A stretch of DNA of 64,000 bases from Saccharomycopsis malanga (GCA_004014935.1 CP025323.1:1302001-1366000), one strand, 5' to 3'. Shown: positions 52,021 to 63,636, counted from the stretch's first letter. The notes: a model not told the origin generated them from the letters alone. Made by a program: numbers and translations.

Positions 52021-54840
52021 TTATTTAATGTCAAAAACAGTTTTCAAAGACTTGATCAACAACCAGTCTTCTCTTGGGACCTGTTCTCTGAAAGCAGGAT
52101 CTTTCAAAGTGTCGATGCTTTTTCTGGAAATCAAGGAATACAAGTTATCTTTTTCATCCACGTGTCTGCCCCATACAGGCTGGGCACCACTTGGGTTTTC
52201 CAATCTCATGGCAACACCCTGGGCGGTTTGGCCTTTTTTGACAATGTCTTGGGAGATGTGGTTAACTTCCAAGCTGACCACTTTACCCAACACCAAGATG
52301 TCTCTTTGTTTTGTTTCTGGGTTGACCTTGACAGCGGCAATAGGCGTTCCAATGCGGACAGAGCCTTCTACGACATCGACACCGATAATCATTGGGTTTC
52401 TTTTGTTGATGATTTGAATGGTGTTCAATACGCAAGGGAAAATGGCAAATTCCAAAAAGTTTTTTCTCTTTTCCTCCAAGAGTTTCTCCTGATAAGCGGT
52501 GAAAGCGTCAAACAAGTGGTAAATGATGTCAGCGTTGAAGATTTTGATTTTGTTTTCAGCAGCATACTGTTCAGCATCTTTGTCCACCTTGACGTCGAAA
52601 CAGAGCATCACAGCGTATTCTGGTGCCTTTTCTAGCATGGTGGAAGCTTTCATGACATCTCTTTTGTACACTGGGCCCAAACCAACAGACATGACAGGGA
52701 TCTTCATATCTTTCAAGAAATCCAACAACGCTTCCAAGGAACCCAAGGTGGATGCTTGCACAGTGACGCCGCGGCCGCTGGAATCGACAGAATCAAGCAA
52801 ACCAGTCAAGTCATCCATGACTTCATCCATCATCTCCTCCTCGTCGTCGTCTGGACCAACAACCAACAATCTGGAGCCGGCAACTGCTTTTTCCAAGTCA
52901 TTAGCAGCAATCTTCACCCCCAAAGCAGCCTTGACTTGTTTATGGTGGACGTAATCGGACTTGATCCGGAGTTCTCTCAAAGGCTGCGGTGTGAGCAACG
53001 CTCTGATATTGGTGGCTATAGGGCCATTCAAACCACACAATACAATACGGTCGCCCTCGTGCAAAACACCATTGGACAAAATAACATCAATGGTGGTACC
53101 AAAACCCTCCACAACCTTGACTTCCAAGATCGTGGCCTCGATTTCGGAAATGTACATCAACTGTTTGGACATTCTCTTGGTGGTCAACTCCAATAGCAAC
53201 CATAACAAGTCCGGAACACCTTCTCCAGTCACCGCAGACGTAGGCACAATGGACACAAACTTGGCCATGTTCTTGTTCTGGGAATACAACTCGGAATTGA
53301 GCCCTTGTTCTGCCAATTCCACCTTGATCTTGGTGTATCTGTCTTCGAACTCTCTTTGCACCGCAGGGCTCTGTTTGGCAAACGAGTCTCTGAACGAGTT
53401 GTTTGCTGTTGTTTTCCAGTCGTACAATCTATCGATTTTGTTGAGTGCCACGATAAATGGCGCTTTTCTGTCTCGCAAAAGTCTGATCGACTCAATGGTC
53501 TGCTGCTCCAAACCATGCATGATGTCGATCACCAAAATGGCAATATTACACAACGAGGACCCTCTGGAACGCAAATTCGTAAACGACTCGTGGCCCGGGG
53601 TATCTATAATCAACAATCCTGGCACTTGGAATGCAGTCGTGTCTTCGTACTGCTCCATTACCTTGGTTTTCTGTTTGATTGCCGACATTGGGAAATACGT
53701 CGCCCCAATCTGCTGCGTGATTCCACCTGCTTCTCCGCCTTGCACGTTTGTTTGACGGATCTTGTCCAACAATTTCGTCTTCCCCGTGTCCACATGTCCC
53801 AAAATACAGCAAATTGGTGACCGCAAGTCTCCCTTGCCGTTTTTAGCCTTTACTGATGGATTCTCTACGACTTCTACTTGTTCTTCTTTGATTTTAGGTG
53901 TCTCTGCGGTTTTTGATTCCCCAACTGGTAAAGATCCTTCATCTTTATCGGTTTTCTCCTCCTCTTCCTCTTCCTCTTCTTCTTCTTCTTCTACTGCTTC
54001 TTCTTCGTCATCAAGTGCCATGTTTTCCCAGTCGTCTACTAAAGCTTCTTCTTCCTCGTCTTTTTCTACACTTTGTTTCTCCTCAACTGCCTTTTCATCT
54101 ACATTCTTGGCCGCTTGTTCCATTTCTTGGGCCTTTTTGCTCTTGTTTCCGCCCTTCTTCTTCTTGTTGTCATAAACAATCTTCTTCTTCTTCCCATCTG
54201 CATTCTCTTTGTTCATCAAACCTTCCACCATTACATTTCCACTCTGCAATAATTGCTGTTTTCTTCTTTCTTGCAATTTTTTCTCCTCCTTTTGTTTTTT
54301 CGTCAACAACTTTCCCTCCGCCTTCAATCTTTCCTTTTTAGCCTTTTCCTTCTCCTTCTTTGCTCGTTTTTGCTCTTCCAATCTCGCTTCCTCCGCTATT
54401 CTTTTCTCCTCCTCCTCTTTCAAAATCCGCTCTTCCTCTTCTCTGAAACGCTTTTCTTCCTCTTCTTGCTGTTTTCTCAACTCCATTTGCTTTCTCAACG
54501 CAGCAATCGCACTATTGACCTTCTTGCCTTTGCCTTTCTTGCCTCCTGCTGCATTTGTGCCTTTATCTTCACTCACTTTCTCTCCTTTTGCTGCTTTTTC
54601 TTTCGCTTCTGCTGCCGCTTCTGCATTTTTTTGATTCTGCTCCTGTTGTATTTGCTTCTGCTCTTGTTGTTTAGCCTTTTTCTTAGCCGCCAACTCCTTT
54701 TTTCTTTGCTTCTCCTTCTCTTTCTTCTCCTTCTCCTTCTCTTTTTTGGACTTGATCACAACTTTTTTCTCATCTTGTTTAGCCTTACTTTGCTTCAATA
54801 CTGACAAAAAGTCACTTGCTGCTTCTGGTTCCTCACTCAT
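52021..54840 (-). CDS. FUN12: Translation initiation factor eIF5B
   Basis: A 939-residue GTPase that joins the 60S subunit to the 48S complex with eIF1A. The first 330 residues are Lys/Glu-rich coiled coil and acidic runs, dispensable in other yeasts. The GTPase core starts near 337 ([24 protein letters not shown]). G1 is GHVDTGKT, the switch region has [14 protein letters not shown]3 is DTPGHESF and G4 NKIDRLYDW. Domain II follows ([20 protein letters not shown]), then domain III and the long helix to domain IV ([21 protein letters not shown]). Length is near S. cerevisiae Fun12 (1002). The start is the first ATG of the frame. No anomaly is seen. Confidence 0.97.
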   Translation of the reverse strand: MSEEPEAASDFLSVLKQSKAKQDEKKVVIKSKKEKEKEKKEKEKQRKKELAAKKKAKQQEQKQIQQEQNQKNAEAAAEAKEKAAKGEKVSEDKGTNAAGGKKGKGKKVNSAIAALRKQMELRKQQEEEEKRFREEEERILKEEEEKRIAEEARLEEQKRAKKEKEKAKKERLKAEGKLLTKKQKEEKKLQERRKQQLLQSGNVMVEGLMNKENADGKKKKIVYDNKKKKGGNKSKKAQEMEQAAKNVDEKAVEEKQSVEKDEEEEALVDDWENMALDDEEEAVEEEEEEEEEEEEKTDKDEGSLPVGESKTAETPKIKEEQVEVVENPSVKAKNGKGDLRSPICCILGHVDTGKTKLLDKIRQTNVQGGEAGGITQQIGATYFPMSAIKQKTKVMEQYEDTTAFQVPGLLIIDTPGHESFTNLRSRGSSLCNIAILVIDIMHGLEQQTIESIRLLRDRKAPFIVALNKIDRLYDWKTTANNSFRDSFAKQSPAVQREFEDRYTKIKVELAEQGLNSELYSQNKNMAKFVSIVPTSAVTGEGVPDLLWLLLELTTKRMSKQLMYISEIEATILEVKVVEGFGTTIDVILSNGVLHEGDRIVLCGLNGPIATNIRALLTPQPLRELRIKSDYVHHKQVKAALGVKIAANDLEKAVAGSRLLVVGPDDDEEEMMDEVMDDLTGLLDSVDSSGRGVTVQASTLGSLEALLDFLKDMKIPVMSVGLGPVYKRDVMKASTMLEKAPEYAVMLCFDVKVDKDAEQYAAENKIKIFNADIIYHLFDAFTAYQEKLLEEKRKNFLEFAIFPCVLNTIQIINKRNPMIIGVDVVEGSVRIGTPIAAVKVNPETKQRDILVLGKVVSLEVNHISQDIVKKGQTAQGVAMRLENPSGAQPVWGRHVDEKDNLYSLISRKSIDTLKDPAFREQVPREDWLLIKSLKTVFDIK

Positions 54841-55350
54841 TTTCTTGATTCTTCAACTAATCTCTTTACCAATTTGATTTCAAATCATTCATTTTATTCA
54901 AAATTTGTGTTTTTCATACTTTGAAAAACTTTTTACCAAATGTTGGTGAAAAAAAACCAACCAACCAACCATTCCACATCCCTCACAAATTTTTTCACCA
55001 TTACCCGGTGCATGGGTGGTGCATATTAATACATACAAATGCAGAGTGTCAACGGTACCATCACACGCATCATGCATAGTGGCACATGTGTATACATATA
55101 GATACTCATTGAAGAGTTTATGATGGTGATTTACGCTAGATTAGCGAATGTCAAAACAATGTGTAAGTAAATACCACTTGGTTTGTAAGAAGCCCAGATG
55201 TGTCGTTAGTTGATACTTGTTAACAAAGTTTTCGAGTGTAGGTATATTTGGAAAGAACATTTTACCAAATATGTACTAAATAGTTATATTGACGACCTCT
55301 GTTATACAAGCTGAATAATAATATTTAAGATTTTCATACATCAAATTACC
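54841..55350 (-). promoter_or_regulatory. FUN12 upstream region
   Basis: AT-rich, with an (ACCA) run near 54957-54975 and a TGCATG/GCATATTAATAC segment near 55010-55030. No gene is seen. Confidence 0.35.
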
Positions 55351-55351
55351 C

Positions 55352-55556
55352 CGGGGCCCGGATGGTCCACTGGCTACTACTCCCGAGAAAAAGATCAGGC
55401 AGCATGGCTCAGTTCAAAAAAGACCTAACATGTTTTAGGCTGAAAAGATTATGACTAAGCACATAATTGGAGTTCCACCATTGGTTTTACAAGACCTTTA
55501 AACATAGCGCATATATTGGAAACTAATATCCGCACAGCTTCTAATACAAGATATTA
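55352..55556 (+). mobile_element. Family A, divergent copy A17
   Basis: GGCCCGGATGGTCCACTGGC head-like start, AAAGACCTAACATG, AACATAGCGCATATATTGGA, then ACAAGATATTATTTA. It joins directly to family-B copy B6. Confidence 0.65.
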
Positions 55557-56550
55557 TTTAATATGCCTATATGCAAAATGGCTTACCATTGCCAAGTGGC
55601 CAAGTTGGCTAGGCCATGCGCCACACGAAATAGTGCAGAATAGTGCAGAAAAACAAGTGTGGCGTTCCTCACTTGGGGTTTTGGTACTCGATTCGCGCTA
55701 TTGATGTTTTGGGGTAATAGTCAAACGTTTTATTAAAATAAATGAATGTTAATCATGGTTTTTTGCTTTGAAAAAGCGTACTCAAACATTTTGAATTTTT
55801 GCCGATAATATAGTACTATTTATAATAAGCCGTTGTGAGACTTACACATATGTATTGGATATAACTAAAAATTGCCTATTTTTCAAAAAAGTTAATTCTT
55901 TTAAATCATATTCTAGAGTCTTCAGAGCAAACCAAACCATACAACAATCAAATTTATAAATTGTTGAAACTCTAAAGTTTTGCATCATCCACTTTGTTTT
56001 GATATTTGGCTTTGTCAAATTATTTAATAGCGAAAACCTGTCATTTTGTTGAAATCAATACATAATCTGTTAAAAATCGTGTTTTTCAGCCCTTAGAAAT
56101 AGGTTTTTTATTTCTTGACAAAATTCCATAGCTTTCAATTGCTTGTAGTTTTATTTGTGCTTCCTGCAAGACTTAAATAGGGTTTCATCTCAAAGAAACA
56201 TCATCTCAAGAGCTAAAAAACGTATGGTTTATTTTAGGTTCTCAGAAAAACTGATATTCAATAAAAGTCATTATATATTTACAAACTACCATGATGCAAC
56301 TTTCGCCCCATGTTGAATATTTTATGGGGCTCGGTAAAGCGTATTGTACTTATTAATAAGCTTTATACCTCTGTTTAGGGAAGTCCGTTTTCATAAAACC
56401 TATATTCATATTCAACTAAATGTTGCAAATGTTTTAATGGCACATTGACTGTTGCATTTTTTTTTATTGCCAAAGTTAAAAGAAAAGTCTTAGTTTTCAA
56501 TTCAACAATATGTCAATTGTATTGAAAGAATTCTATTGTTACTCAGTATC
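55556..56550 (+). repeat. Family B repeat, copy B6
   Basis: Plus orientation. Head at about 55590-55690, GGGGCTCGGTAAAGC near 56325, GGGAAGTCCGTTTT near 56378, and the terminal block ending TTCTATTGTTACTC near 56540. Confidence 0.85.
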
Positions 56551-57103
56551 AGATGTATATAGTTGTTGGGTACAACAAGATGTAGTTCCTTTATTGTAAA
56601 TAGTTCAGATTATGAGCAGCTATAAATTAAAATGAATACTGTTTAAAATATTACACCAGTATTCAACATTCTACTATATTGACCTACTGATTATCGATTC
56701 ATTTAATAAGTAGGTCAATCCTCTAACCCCGTATTATAAACCAAAAAGATATAATAAATTATACTCCGCATTCTACTAATATTATCAGATTATGATCAGA
56801 TTATGATTAAATCATTAACAGACATGATTGGGTCTTACCAAGTCCTCTTAGACATCACACCTATGCGTCATCACACCATACGCGCAGATACACGCTGTAA
56901 CCTGCATGATGGTGATCTTCTGAGCAATCTAATAATCAGTTGTTTTAAATATATTATAAAAAAAGTCATTTTTCAGAGCTGAAAAAGTGAGTAGAAGTTA
57001 ACATTGGTAGCAACTTGTTGTTTTTTTGATATAAATAGTGCAGATTTCGAAAAATTAATAATAATCAAGTTGTTGTTTTGTCATTTTTTATATCAAAGTC
57101 ACC
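56551..57103. other. YME2 upstream region with family A remnant
   Basis: A short family-A body remnant (GATTGGGTCTTACCAAGTCC and TCTTAGACATCAC) lies at about 56826-56870. The remainder is AT-rich and holds the YME2 promoter. Confidence 0.45.
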
Positions 57104-59564
57104 ATGAATGGCTTGAGAATTCAATTGCTGCGAGTTCCCCGTTTGGTTTTCAATGGTCATCGGTTAAAGCGATTTGTTTCGACAACCGTTAATTCGGAAG
57201 ACCTCGGTTTTCAAGAGACCGAGGATACGGCGGCCACAGGAGTGATTGAAACGTCGGGCCGCGAAACATTATTATACTTTAACAATGTGATGCCGTTTGA
57301 TTTGTTGTCGCAATTCCGTTATTTTCGGTTTATCAAAGACTCAGTCGGTCCGCGGCGGTCTGCGGAGCTGATCCAGCAACATGTCATGGCCCTCGTATCT
57401 TCTCCGGCAAATCCCGTGAGCGGAGTTTCCATAAAGTCAGTATTTCCGAAAGACGGCGGAGCGTTTGTTAAATTTGAGGTTGCGCCGGAGATCTCGGTCT
57501 CGGAGGTGAAAGCAAAGATCCAAGAGAACATCCGGGCCGCGCCAGCTCCGCTTTTTGGCCTCTTGCCGCGGCCTCAGGCGTTTCCCGTGACAGGTACCGC
57601 TTGGGTGGAGGATTTGAGACGGTATCCTAGCAGCCAATTGAAAGTTGTGTTTGACGGAGAAGATCTTTCAGAGGAAAGTCTTTACCAGTTGTTTCGGAGA
57701 TACGGTCCGATTGTAGACATTGTGCCGCAGGCACCGGAGTCAAAGGAGATGCCGCGCTATGCTATAGTGAAGTTCAAACGGCTTCGGTCTGCGGTGGCGG
57801 CGAAAAACTGTGCCAATGCGACGGTGATGGGAAATACAGTGGTGCATATCAAGTACCTCCGAGTGATGCGGGAGAACATTATGAAAGACTTTGTATGGAA
57901 TCACCCTCGAATCTCCGTGCCGTTGTTGTTGACGGTGATGCTAGCGTTGGCGTCGGTGATATTTGAGCCAATGAGAGAGTTTTTCATGCGGGAGAAGCTC
58001 GAGAAACGGTTTTCATTGGATAATAAATACGTCCGGAGAGTCTCGGAGTACATGACGCGAATGCGCCGCGTTGTCGGAGCGGACCATAAACGCGACCTCG
58101 GGCCGAGTCACGTGTGGTCAGAGCGGGCCGAGCAAGTCGGAGAGTTGCAGTTGTGGATGACGGAGAATGTGAATACTTTTATTGTAGTTCGCGGGCCGAA
58201 AGGGATAGGAAAACAGCAATTGGTTATGGACAATGCTTTACGGGGCCGCAAGAAGGTGTTGTATTTAGACTGTGAAGCTCTTGTGAAGTCGCGCAACGAC
58301 AATGAGTTTTTTAAAGAGTATTTCACGACAAATTGGATATTTCCCGGTGTTTCCATGGCTCAATTCGCTCAGCACCTTTATAGATTTGGGTGTGACAGGG
58401 CTTACGGGCCAGAAGTCGGGCTTATCGGAGTCGAACGACACGCAGTTCAAGAATATTTTGTCGCTTGCGGCGATCGCTATTCGAAGATCTTCCTTGAGTT
58501 TGTATAATGCGTATGTGAAGTCCACCGAGGATGCTGCTAAGCGCGGTACCGAGGACGATTATTTGCAGCAACATCCGGAGGAAAAACCGGTGGTTGTCAT
58601 CAACAAGTTTGCTTCCAAATCGGAGAATTACAACTTTGTGTATTCGGCTTTAGCCAATTGGGCATCCATGTTGATATCCATGAATGCTGCGCATGTAATC
58701 TTTCTAGTAGACGATATCAGTCCTGTGCCCTTGCTAACTGAGGCATTGCCAGACCAGATTTTCAAGCAAGTGGTTCTTTCAGACGCTTCGAGGGAGTCAT
58801 CACGAGATTATGTCATGAGCCAATTGCAGAAGATGGATGATCTACAGAACATTCGAGACTCACCAGAGCAGCAGCTAAAACAACAGCCGTTGTATCGTGC
58901 TTCGATGATTGAAAAAGCGCTTGAGCCAATTGGCGGTAGAATGGTTGATTTGCAAGCATTTGTGCGTCGTGTTAAATCTGGCGAATCGCCTCAACAAGCA
59001 CAGATTGAAATGATTAAGCAAACTGCCGAACAAATCATTCAAATGAACCTTATTAGTAAACAAACAGATTCTGATCAGTTCCAGTTTGCAAGATCTTGGG
59101 AGCTTATCAAATTGATTGCAAAAAATGAATCAATTCCGTACTCGAGAATCTACACATCTTCTTTATTCTCGTCCTCTCCAACTACATATTTGTCGCAACT
59201 TGAAAAGTCCAGCTTGATTTCCTTGGTCAAAGAAAAGGGGATTGTAAAAGAAATACGTGCTTCTAGACCGCTTTTCAGATCTGCATTCAAAAACATTGTA
59301 GAAGACAAGAAAACATTCAATGTTTTGGAAACAAAATATTTGTCAGACTTGATAGCATACGAAAGTAATAACATCAAAAAACACGAGTCAGAGATTAGTC
59401 TTTTGGGAAGCGCAGTTGGAACTGATACAATCAAAGCCAGATATGATTATTTGGGTAATAAAATCACTACCAGCACCAATAAAATAATCGCCTATGAAGC
59501 ACAAATAAAAGAGATTCTGTCAGAAAAGAAGAAATCGTCAAAATTGTCATTGGGCATTTTTTGA
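57104..59564 (+). CDS. YME2: Mitochondrial inner-membrane protein Yme2, interrupted by a +1 frameshift
   Basis: Two overlapping frames together cover one Yme2-type protein. The 5' frame (57104-58507) has a basic presequence, a conserved 'RETLLYFNNVMPFDLLSQFR' block, an RRM at about 180-250 and a TM segment near 267-287 (ISVPLLLTVMLALASVIF). The start of an AAA-like ATPase region (GPKGIGKQQLV) follows. Its last 65 codons lose family likeness. The second frame (first ATG 58302, ending 59564) carries the rest of the family sequence (QIGYFPVFPWLNSLSTFIDL, TGLTGQKSGLSE, and a coiled-coil end). The change of frame falls at a run of six T at 58307-58312, where skipping one base keeps the expected reading. 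Yme2 organises inner-membrane structure and affects mtDNA escape. A homopolymer sequencing error, a real mutation or programmed +1 frameshifting all remain possible. Confidence 0.85.
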
Positions 59565-59587
59565 AATGATTATATAGTTTGATGAAT

Positions 59588-59848
59588 TATTGAAAGCCAC
59601 TGGGCCGGACAACACTGACACCTTACCCCAGTCGCCAGTGCTCTGAGAAGATCAAAAAATCCGTCAGGATAGTTTAGCAGATACTATTTTCGGAGAAGAG
59701 AAAATCACCTGCCAGTCTCAAGGGTGAACAGATTATGATTAAAAAGCCTTGATTGGGTTTCCCCATTGGTTTTACCACTCCTTCAGACATAGCACATATA
59801 TACGAAACTGATATTTACTGGGCTCGAAATATAAGATTTTATTATTAT
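59588..59848 (+). mobile_element. Family A, long divergent copy A19
   Basis: CCACTGGGCCGGACAACACTG head, extra internal sequence with a repeated GGAGAAGAGAAAA block, TATATACGAAACTGATATTT, ACTGGGCTCGAAATATAAG and an ATT tail that runs straight into copy B7. Confidence 0.7.
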
Positions 59849-60905
59849 GCCTTACTATTGCCAAGTGGCCAAGTTGGTTAGGACATGCGCCACACAAAAT
59901 CGTGCAGAATAGTGCAGAATAGTGCCGAAAAACGAGTGTGGCGTTCCTCACTTGGGGTTTTGGTACTCGATTCGCGCTATTGATGTTTTGGGGTAATAGT
60001 CAAACGTTTTATTAAAATAAATGAATGTTAATCATGGTTTTTTGCTTTGAAAAAGCGTACTCAAACATTTTGAATTTTTGCCGATAATATAGTACTATTT
60101 ATAATAAGCCGTTGTGAGACTTACACATATGTATTGGATATAACTGAAAATTGCCGATTTTTCAAAAAAGTTGAATCTTTTAAATCATATTCTGGAGTCT
60201 TCAGAGCAAATTAAACCATACAACAATTACATTTATATATTCTATGAGTCTTGAGGTTTTATGTTATGTACTTTGTTTTGACATTTGTGTTTTGAAAATG
60301 GTGAAAAATCATCATTTTGTTTAAAATAACACATGATTTGATAAAAGTTGTTATTTTCACCCCTTAAAGAGGCTTTCTTCAATTCCTGACAATATTTCAT
60401 GGTTTTGGATTGCTTGTAGTTTTATTTGTGCTTCCTTCAAGACATAAATATGTTTTTATTCCAAAGAATCGTCATCTCAAGAGCTAAAAAACGTATGGTT
60501 TATTATAGGTTCTCAGAAGACCTGATATACAATAGAAATCATTATATATTGACAAACTAGTATATTTCAACTTCTACTATACATTGATATTTTAAGTGGC
60601 TCTGTAAAACGTAATGTGCACGTTGATAAGCTTTAAATCTTGGTTCAGGGGAGTCCGTTTCAAAAAAAACTTTTATTCCTTATAAGTTATTGTGCAAATG
60701 GTTTACTATTACTTTAGCTCTTTATACTTTGCTTTTTCAGTTATTCCGGTTTCTAATTTGCTATATTAAATTACTATGGAAGTTGTAAATTGACTGTAAA
60801 TCGGTGATTAAGTTTGGCTGTTTTTTTGCCAAAAACTATAAGGGAAGTTTACGTTTTTGATACAACGAAATAATATTTGTAGTGAAAGAGGTTTATTGTT
60901 AAAAT
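59849..60905 (+). repeat. Family B repeat, copy B7
   Basis: Plus orientation. Head at about 59858-59965, AGGTTCTCAGAAGACC near 60505, GGGGAGTCCGTTTC near 60648, and a degenerate terminal block at about 60855-60900. The first 190 bp after the head are almost identical to B6. Confidence 0.85.
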
Positions 60906-60967
60906 AATATAATGAGGCTTGATTAAAGAATGCTATTTAGAAATGTAATGTAGTATTAATTGATTAC

Positions 60968-61135
60968 GGACCTATCGATGGCCCAGCGGCTAGTAGTCTT
61001 GGTGATGAGAAAAAGACCTGGCAGGATTAGTAAATTGTATTCTAAAGGATGTAATTCCCAGCAGGACATGATTGGCCTTTACCAAGTGCTTCTGGAGATG
61101 GCGTGTATATAGAAGCTAAGGTTTATCCCTAGCCC
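60968..61135 (+). mobile_element. Family A, old divergent copy A20
   Basis: GATGGCCCAGCGGCTAGTAG head, AAAAAGACCTGGCAGGA, GGCCTTTACCAAGTGCTTC and GGCGTGTATATAGAAGCTA are recognisable. It lies between the two inverted family-B copies B7 and B8. Confidence 0.65.
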
Positions 61136-61164
61136 TTCCTTGAATTTTGATTACGTGCTGTAAT

Positions 61165-62146
61165 CTTAATTAAGACTTTCAACAATAAATCTCTTTCAAT
61201 ACAATTGACCGATCGTTGTATTAAAAGCTAGAACTGCGAAAAAAGCAAGAAACTGAAGTCGAAGTAACATGAAACCACTTGCAACTTTACTTAAGAAGAA
61301 ATCAAATTTTTTTTTAAAAAAGACTTTCCTGAACCGAGGTTTAAAGCTTATTGATAAGTAGAAGACGCTTTGCCGAGCCCCATAAAAATATTCAATGTAT
61401 AGCAGAAGCTGCAATATACTAGTTTGTCAATATATAATGATTTCTATTGAATACAAGTTCCTCTGAGAACCTATAATAAACAAATACTTTTTCTATCTCT
61501 TGAGATACGCGTTTCTTTGGAATGAAAGCTCATTCAAACACTGGAGGAAGCACAAATTAAACTAAAAGCAATAGAAAACAATGAAATAATTTCAAGAAAT
61601 AGAGTAACTATCTCTAAAGGCGGACAAACACGATTTATAACAGATTATGTGTTAATTTCAACAAAATGATAGTTTTTCACCATTAAATAATTTGACAATG
61701 CCGAATTTCAAAACAAAGTACATGATACAAAACTTTAGAGCTTGAAAAGTATACAAATTTAATTGTTGTATGGTTTGGTTTGCTCTGAAGACTCTAGAAT
61801 ATGATTTAAAAGAATCAATTGTTTTGAAAAATCGGCAATTTTCAGTTATATCGATTGATAATGCGCAAATCTCACAATGTCTTATTATAAATAGTACTAA
61901 AATATAGGATAAAAAATTAGAATGTTTGAGCATGTTTTTGAAAGCAAAAAAATATGGATAGCATTCATTTATTTCAATAAAACGTTTGGTGATAAATACA
62001 AAACGTCAACAGCGCGAATCGAGTACCAAAACCCCAAGTGAGGAACGCCACACTTGTTTTTCTGCACCATTCTGCACTATTCTGCACGATTTTGTGTGGC
62101 GCATGTCCTAACCAACTTGGCCACTTGGCAATAGTAAGGCATAATA
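61165..62146 (-). repeat. Family B repeat, copy B8
   Basis: Minus orientation. Terminal block CTTTCAACAATAAATCTCTT near 61170, GAGAACCTATAATAAAC near 61457, head at about 62035-62130. It is inverted relative to B7. Confidence 0.85.
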
Positions 62147-62222
62147 ATAATATATTATATTTCGAGACCAGTAAATATCAGTTCCGTATATACGCGCTGT
62201 TTCTAAAGGGACTTGGTACAAC
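62147..62222 (-). mobile_element. Family A 3' part (A21) joined to B8
   Basis: ATT-type tail, then ATATTTCGAGACCAGTAA, TATCAGTTCCGTATATACGC and AAAGGGACTTGGTA. The head is absent. Confidence 0.7.
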
Positions 62223-62344
62223 TTGATAAAACTACAAATTGTCAAAAAGTAGCTGTGTAAAGAATATATCTTTACAAACTTTAGAAGCTTTATTAATTCA
62301 ATACACTTGAATTTTTCTCTACACGACTACTTCTCACCAACCTG

Positions 62345-62385
62345 TTATGTACTGGACTCGAAATATAAAATATTATTAGTATCTA
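62345..62385 (+). mobile_element. Family A tail fragment (A22)
   Basis: TTATGTACTGGACTCGAAAT followed by ATAAAATATTATTAG. No clear target duplication was found. Confidence 0.6.
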
Positions 62386-62450
62386 TTTAGCATTAATATA
62401 AAGCTCATAAGTTGGCTAATTCATACATTCGTAAGACTGTCTATGAAATA

Positions 62451-63023
62451 TTACCACTTATCCAACATTTGCTCTAAAATAGCGATGCTTTCAAACTTAC
62501 CGCTACTTGCAAGGCATTCCTGGGCTTCTGCAAAATTGCTTACATTGCTGAATTCATCTAGTAGACTACACAACTCTGCCAAGCTGTCAAGAGCATGTTT
62601 CTCTTTGTATTGCTCCGCTAGGTGAAATACTGTTGGCTCTTTAATTAGCCATTCTACACCCAACCGTAGCCTTTCCTTTTTGCCAGAAAAATCGTCGTTG
62701 GCATTATTTGACTTCTTGCCACCATTAATTAGCTTTGGTTGCTTCTCTTGATATTTGTAAATTGACGCCTGCACCGTATCTGATCTTATCTTTTGTCCTT
62801 CTAGACCAATCGCAGCACTATTAACTATTCCAGTGATAAAACTTTCATTCTTTTCAATGGACCCTACACTTGGAGACAGTTTGGCACTGTTTTTGCTCTT
62901 GTTTTGACCATTTGGTGCCCGTCTTCGACGCTGAGGCTTGTTCGAAGCCCCAAAAGATACCGCGCCATACAGCGCCTCTGAGTTGTTTCCTTGTCTCATT
63001 GGTTGAAGCCCTTTGCGCGCCAT
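62451..63023 (-). CDS. Unrecognised small protein (190 residues)
   Basis: I do not recognise a family. The N-terminal third is basic and disordered (a RRRR patch near residues 33-36, many Lys/Asn/Ser). The C-terminal 80 residues read as amphipathic helices (KERLRLGVEWLIKEPTVFHL, LAELCSLLDEFSNVSNF, FESIAILEQMLDKW), a plausible small helical domain. The frame is clean, begins with ATG, is not part of either repeat family and has ordinary yeast composition, so a real gene is likely. An extra upstream exon cannot be excluded. The product could be nuclear given the basic N-terminus. Confidence 0.65.
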   Translation of the reverse strand: MARKGLQPMRQGNNSEALYGAVSFGASNKPQRRRRAPNGQNKSKNSAKLSPSVGSIEKNESFITGIVNSAAIGLEGQKIRSDTVQASIYKYQEKQPKLINGGKKSNNANDDFSGKKERLRLGVEWLIKEPTVFHLAEQYKEKHALDSLAELCSLLDEFSNVSNFAEAQECLASSGKFESIAILEQMLDKW

Positions 63024-63567
63024 TTACGATATTCGTCTTGTTTTTGCAATATTCTTCTTTTGCCACTGCTGGAGAGGTGAATCATGAACAAGGTCTGGTA
63101 TATTGAGACTCATGTTCGACAGGGGACAATGCAGGCTTGCATATCTGGTTGCAGTCTAAAAGGGATTCCTCTCTGCAATATAGTTTTATTATTGATGCAT
63201 CTCGAATAAACAGATAATCCCGTGACCTCTCGCAGATAAGAATACATATACCATACCGGCGGAACTTTGCGTCTCGAGGTATCTTCATGTCCACTATCAT
63301 AATCCAACGATTCTCAAGTTTTACAATCTCTTTTTGAAAAGCGATCTAGATTAGCATTTACTGTAGTTTCCAAAGGATAATCGGAAGAAAAAATGAGAAG
63401 GTGAATTGGAATGGTAAGATAAATTACAATCAATTCAAGCGTATTGAGTCATTTGACAGTCATCCATACATATATGGCCATAGTCATTTGACAGTCATCC
63501 GTAAATATATGGTCATAGTCATTTTGTTATAATGTACCGACAATCATGTTTTCCAATCAAATTATAC
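63024..63567. other. Intergenic region
   Basis: Contains an imperfect direct repeat: GTCATTTGACAGTCATCC followed by TATATGG(T/C)CATA, at about 63448-63480 and 63483-63517. No gene is seen. Confidence 0.5.
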
Positions 63568-63580
63568 TTACAAATGCCGC

Positions 63581-63623
63581 GTTGTACTGGGCTTGAAATA
63601 TAAGATTATTATTATTATTATTA
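63581..63623 (+). mobile_element. Family A 3'-tail-only insertion (A23)
   Basis: A 43-bp tail (TGTACTGGGCTTGAAATATA, then AGATT and an ATT run) flanked by perfect 13-bp repeats TTACAAATGCCGC at 63568-63580 and 63624-63636. Confidence 0.9.
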
Positions 63624-63636
63624 TTACAAATGCCGC

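Noticed and set aside
53305-54804. Several long frames antisense to FUN12
   Set aside because: Leu/Ser-rich shadows of the Lys/Glu-rich eIF5B N-terminus.
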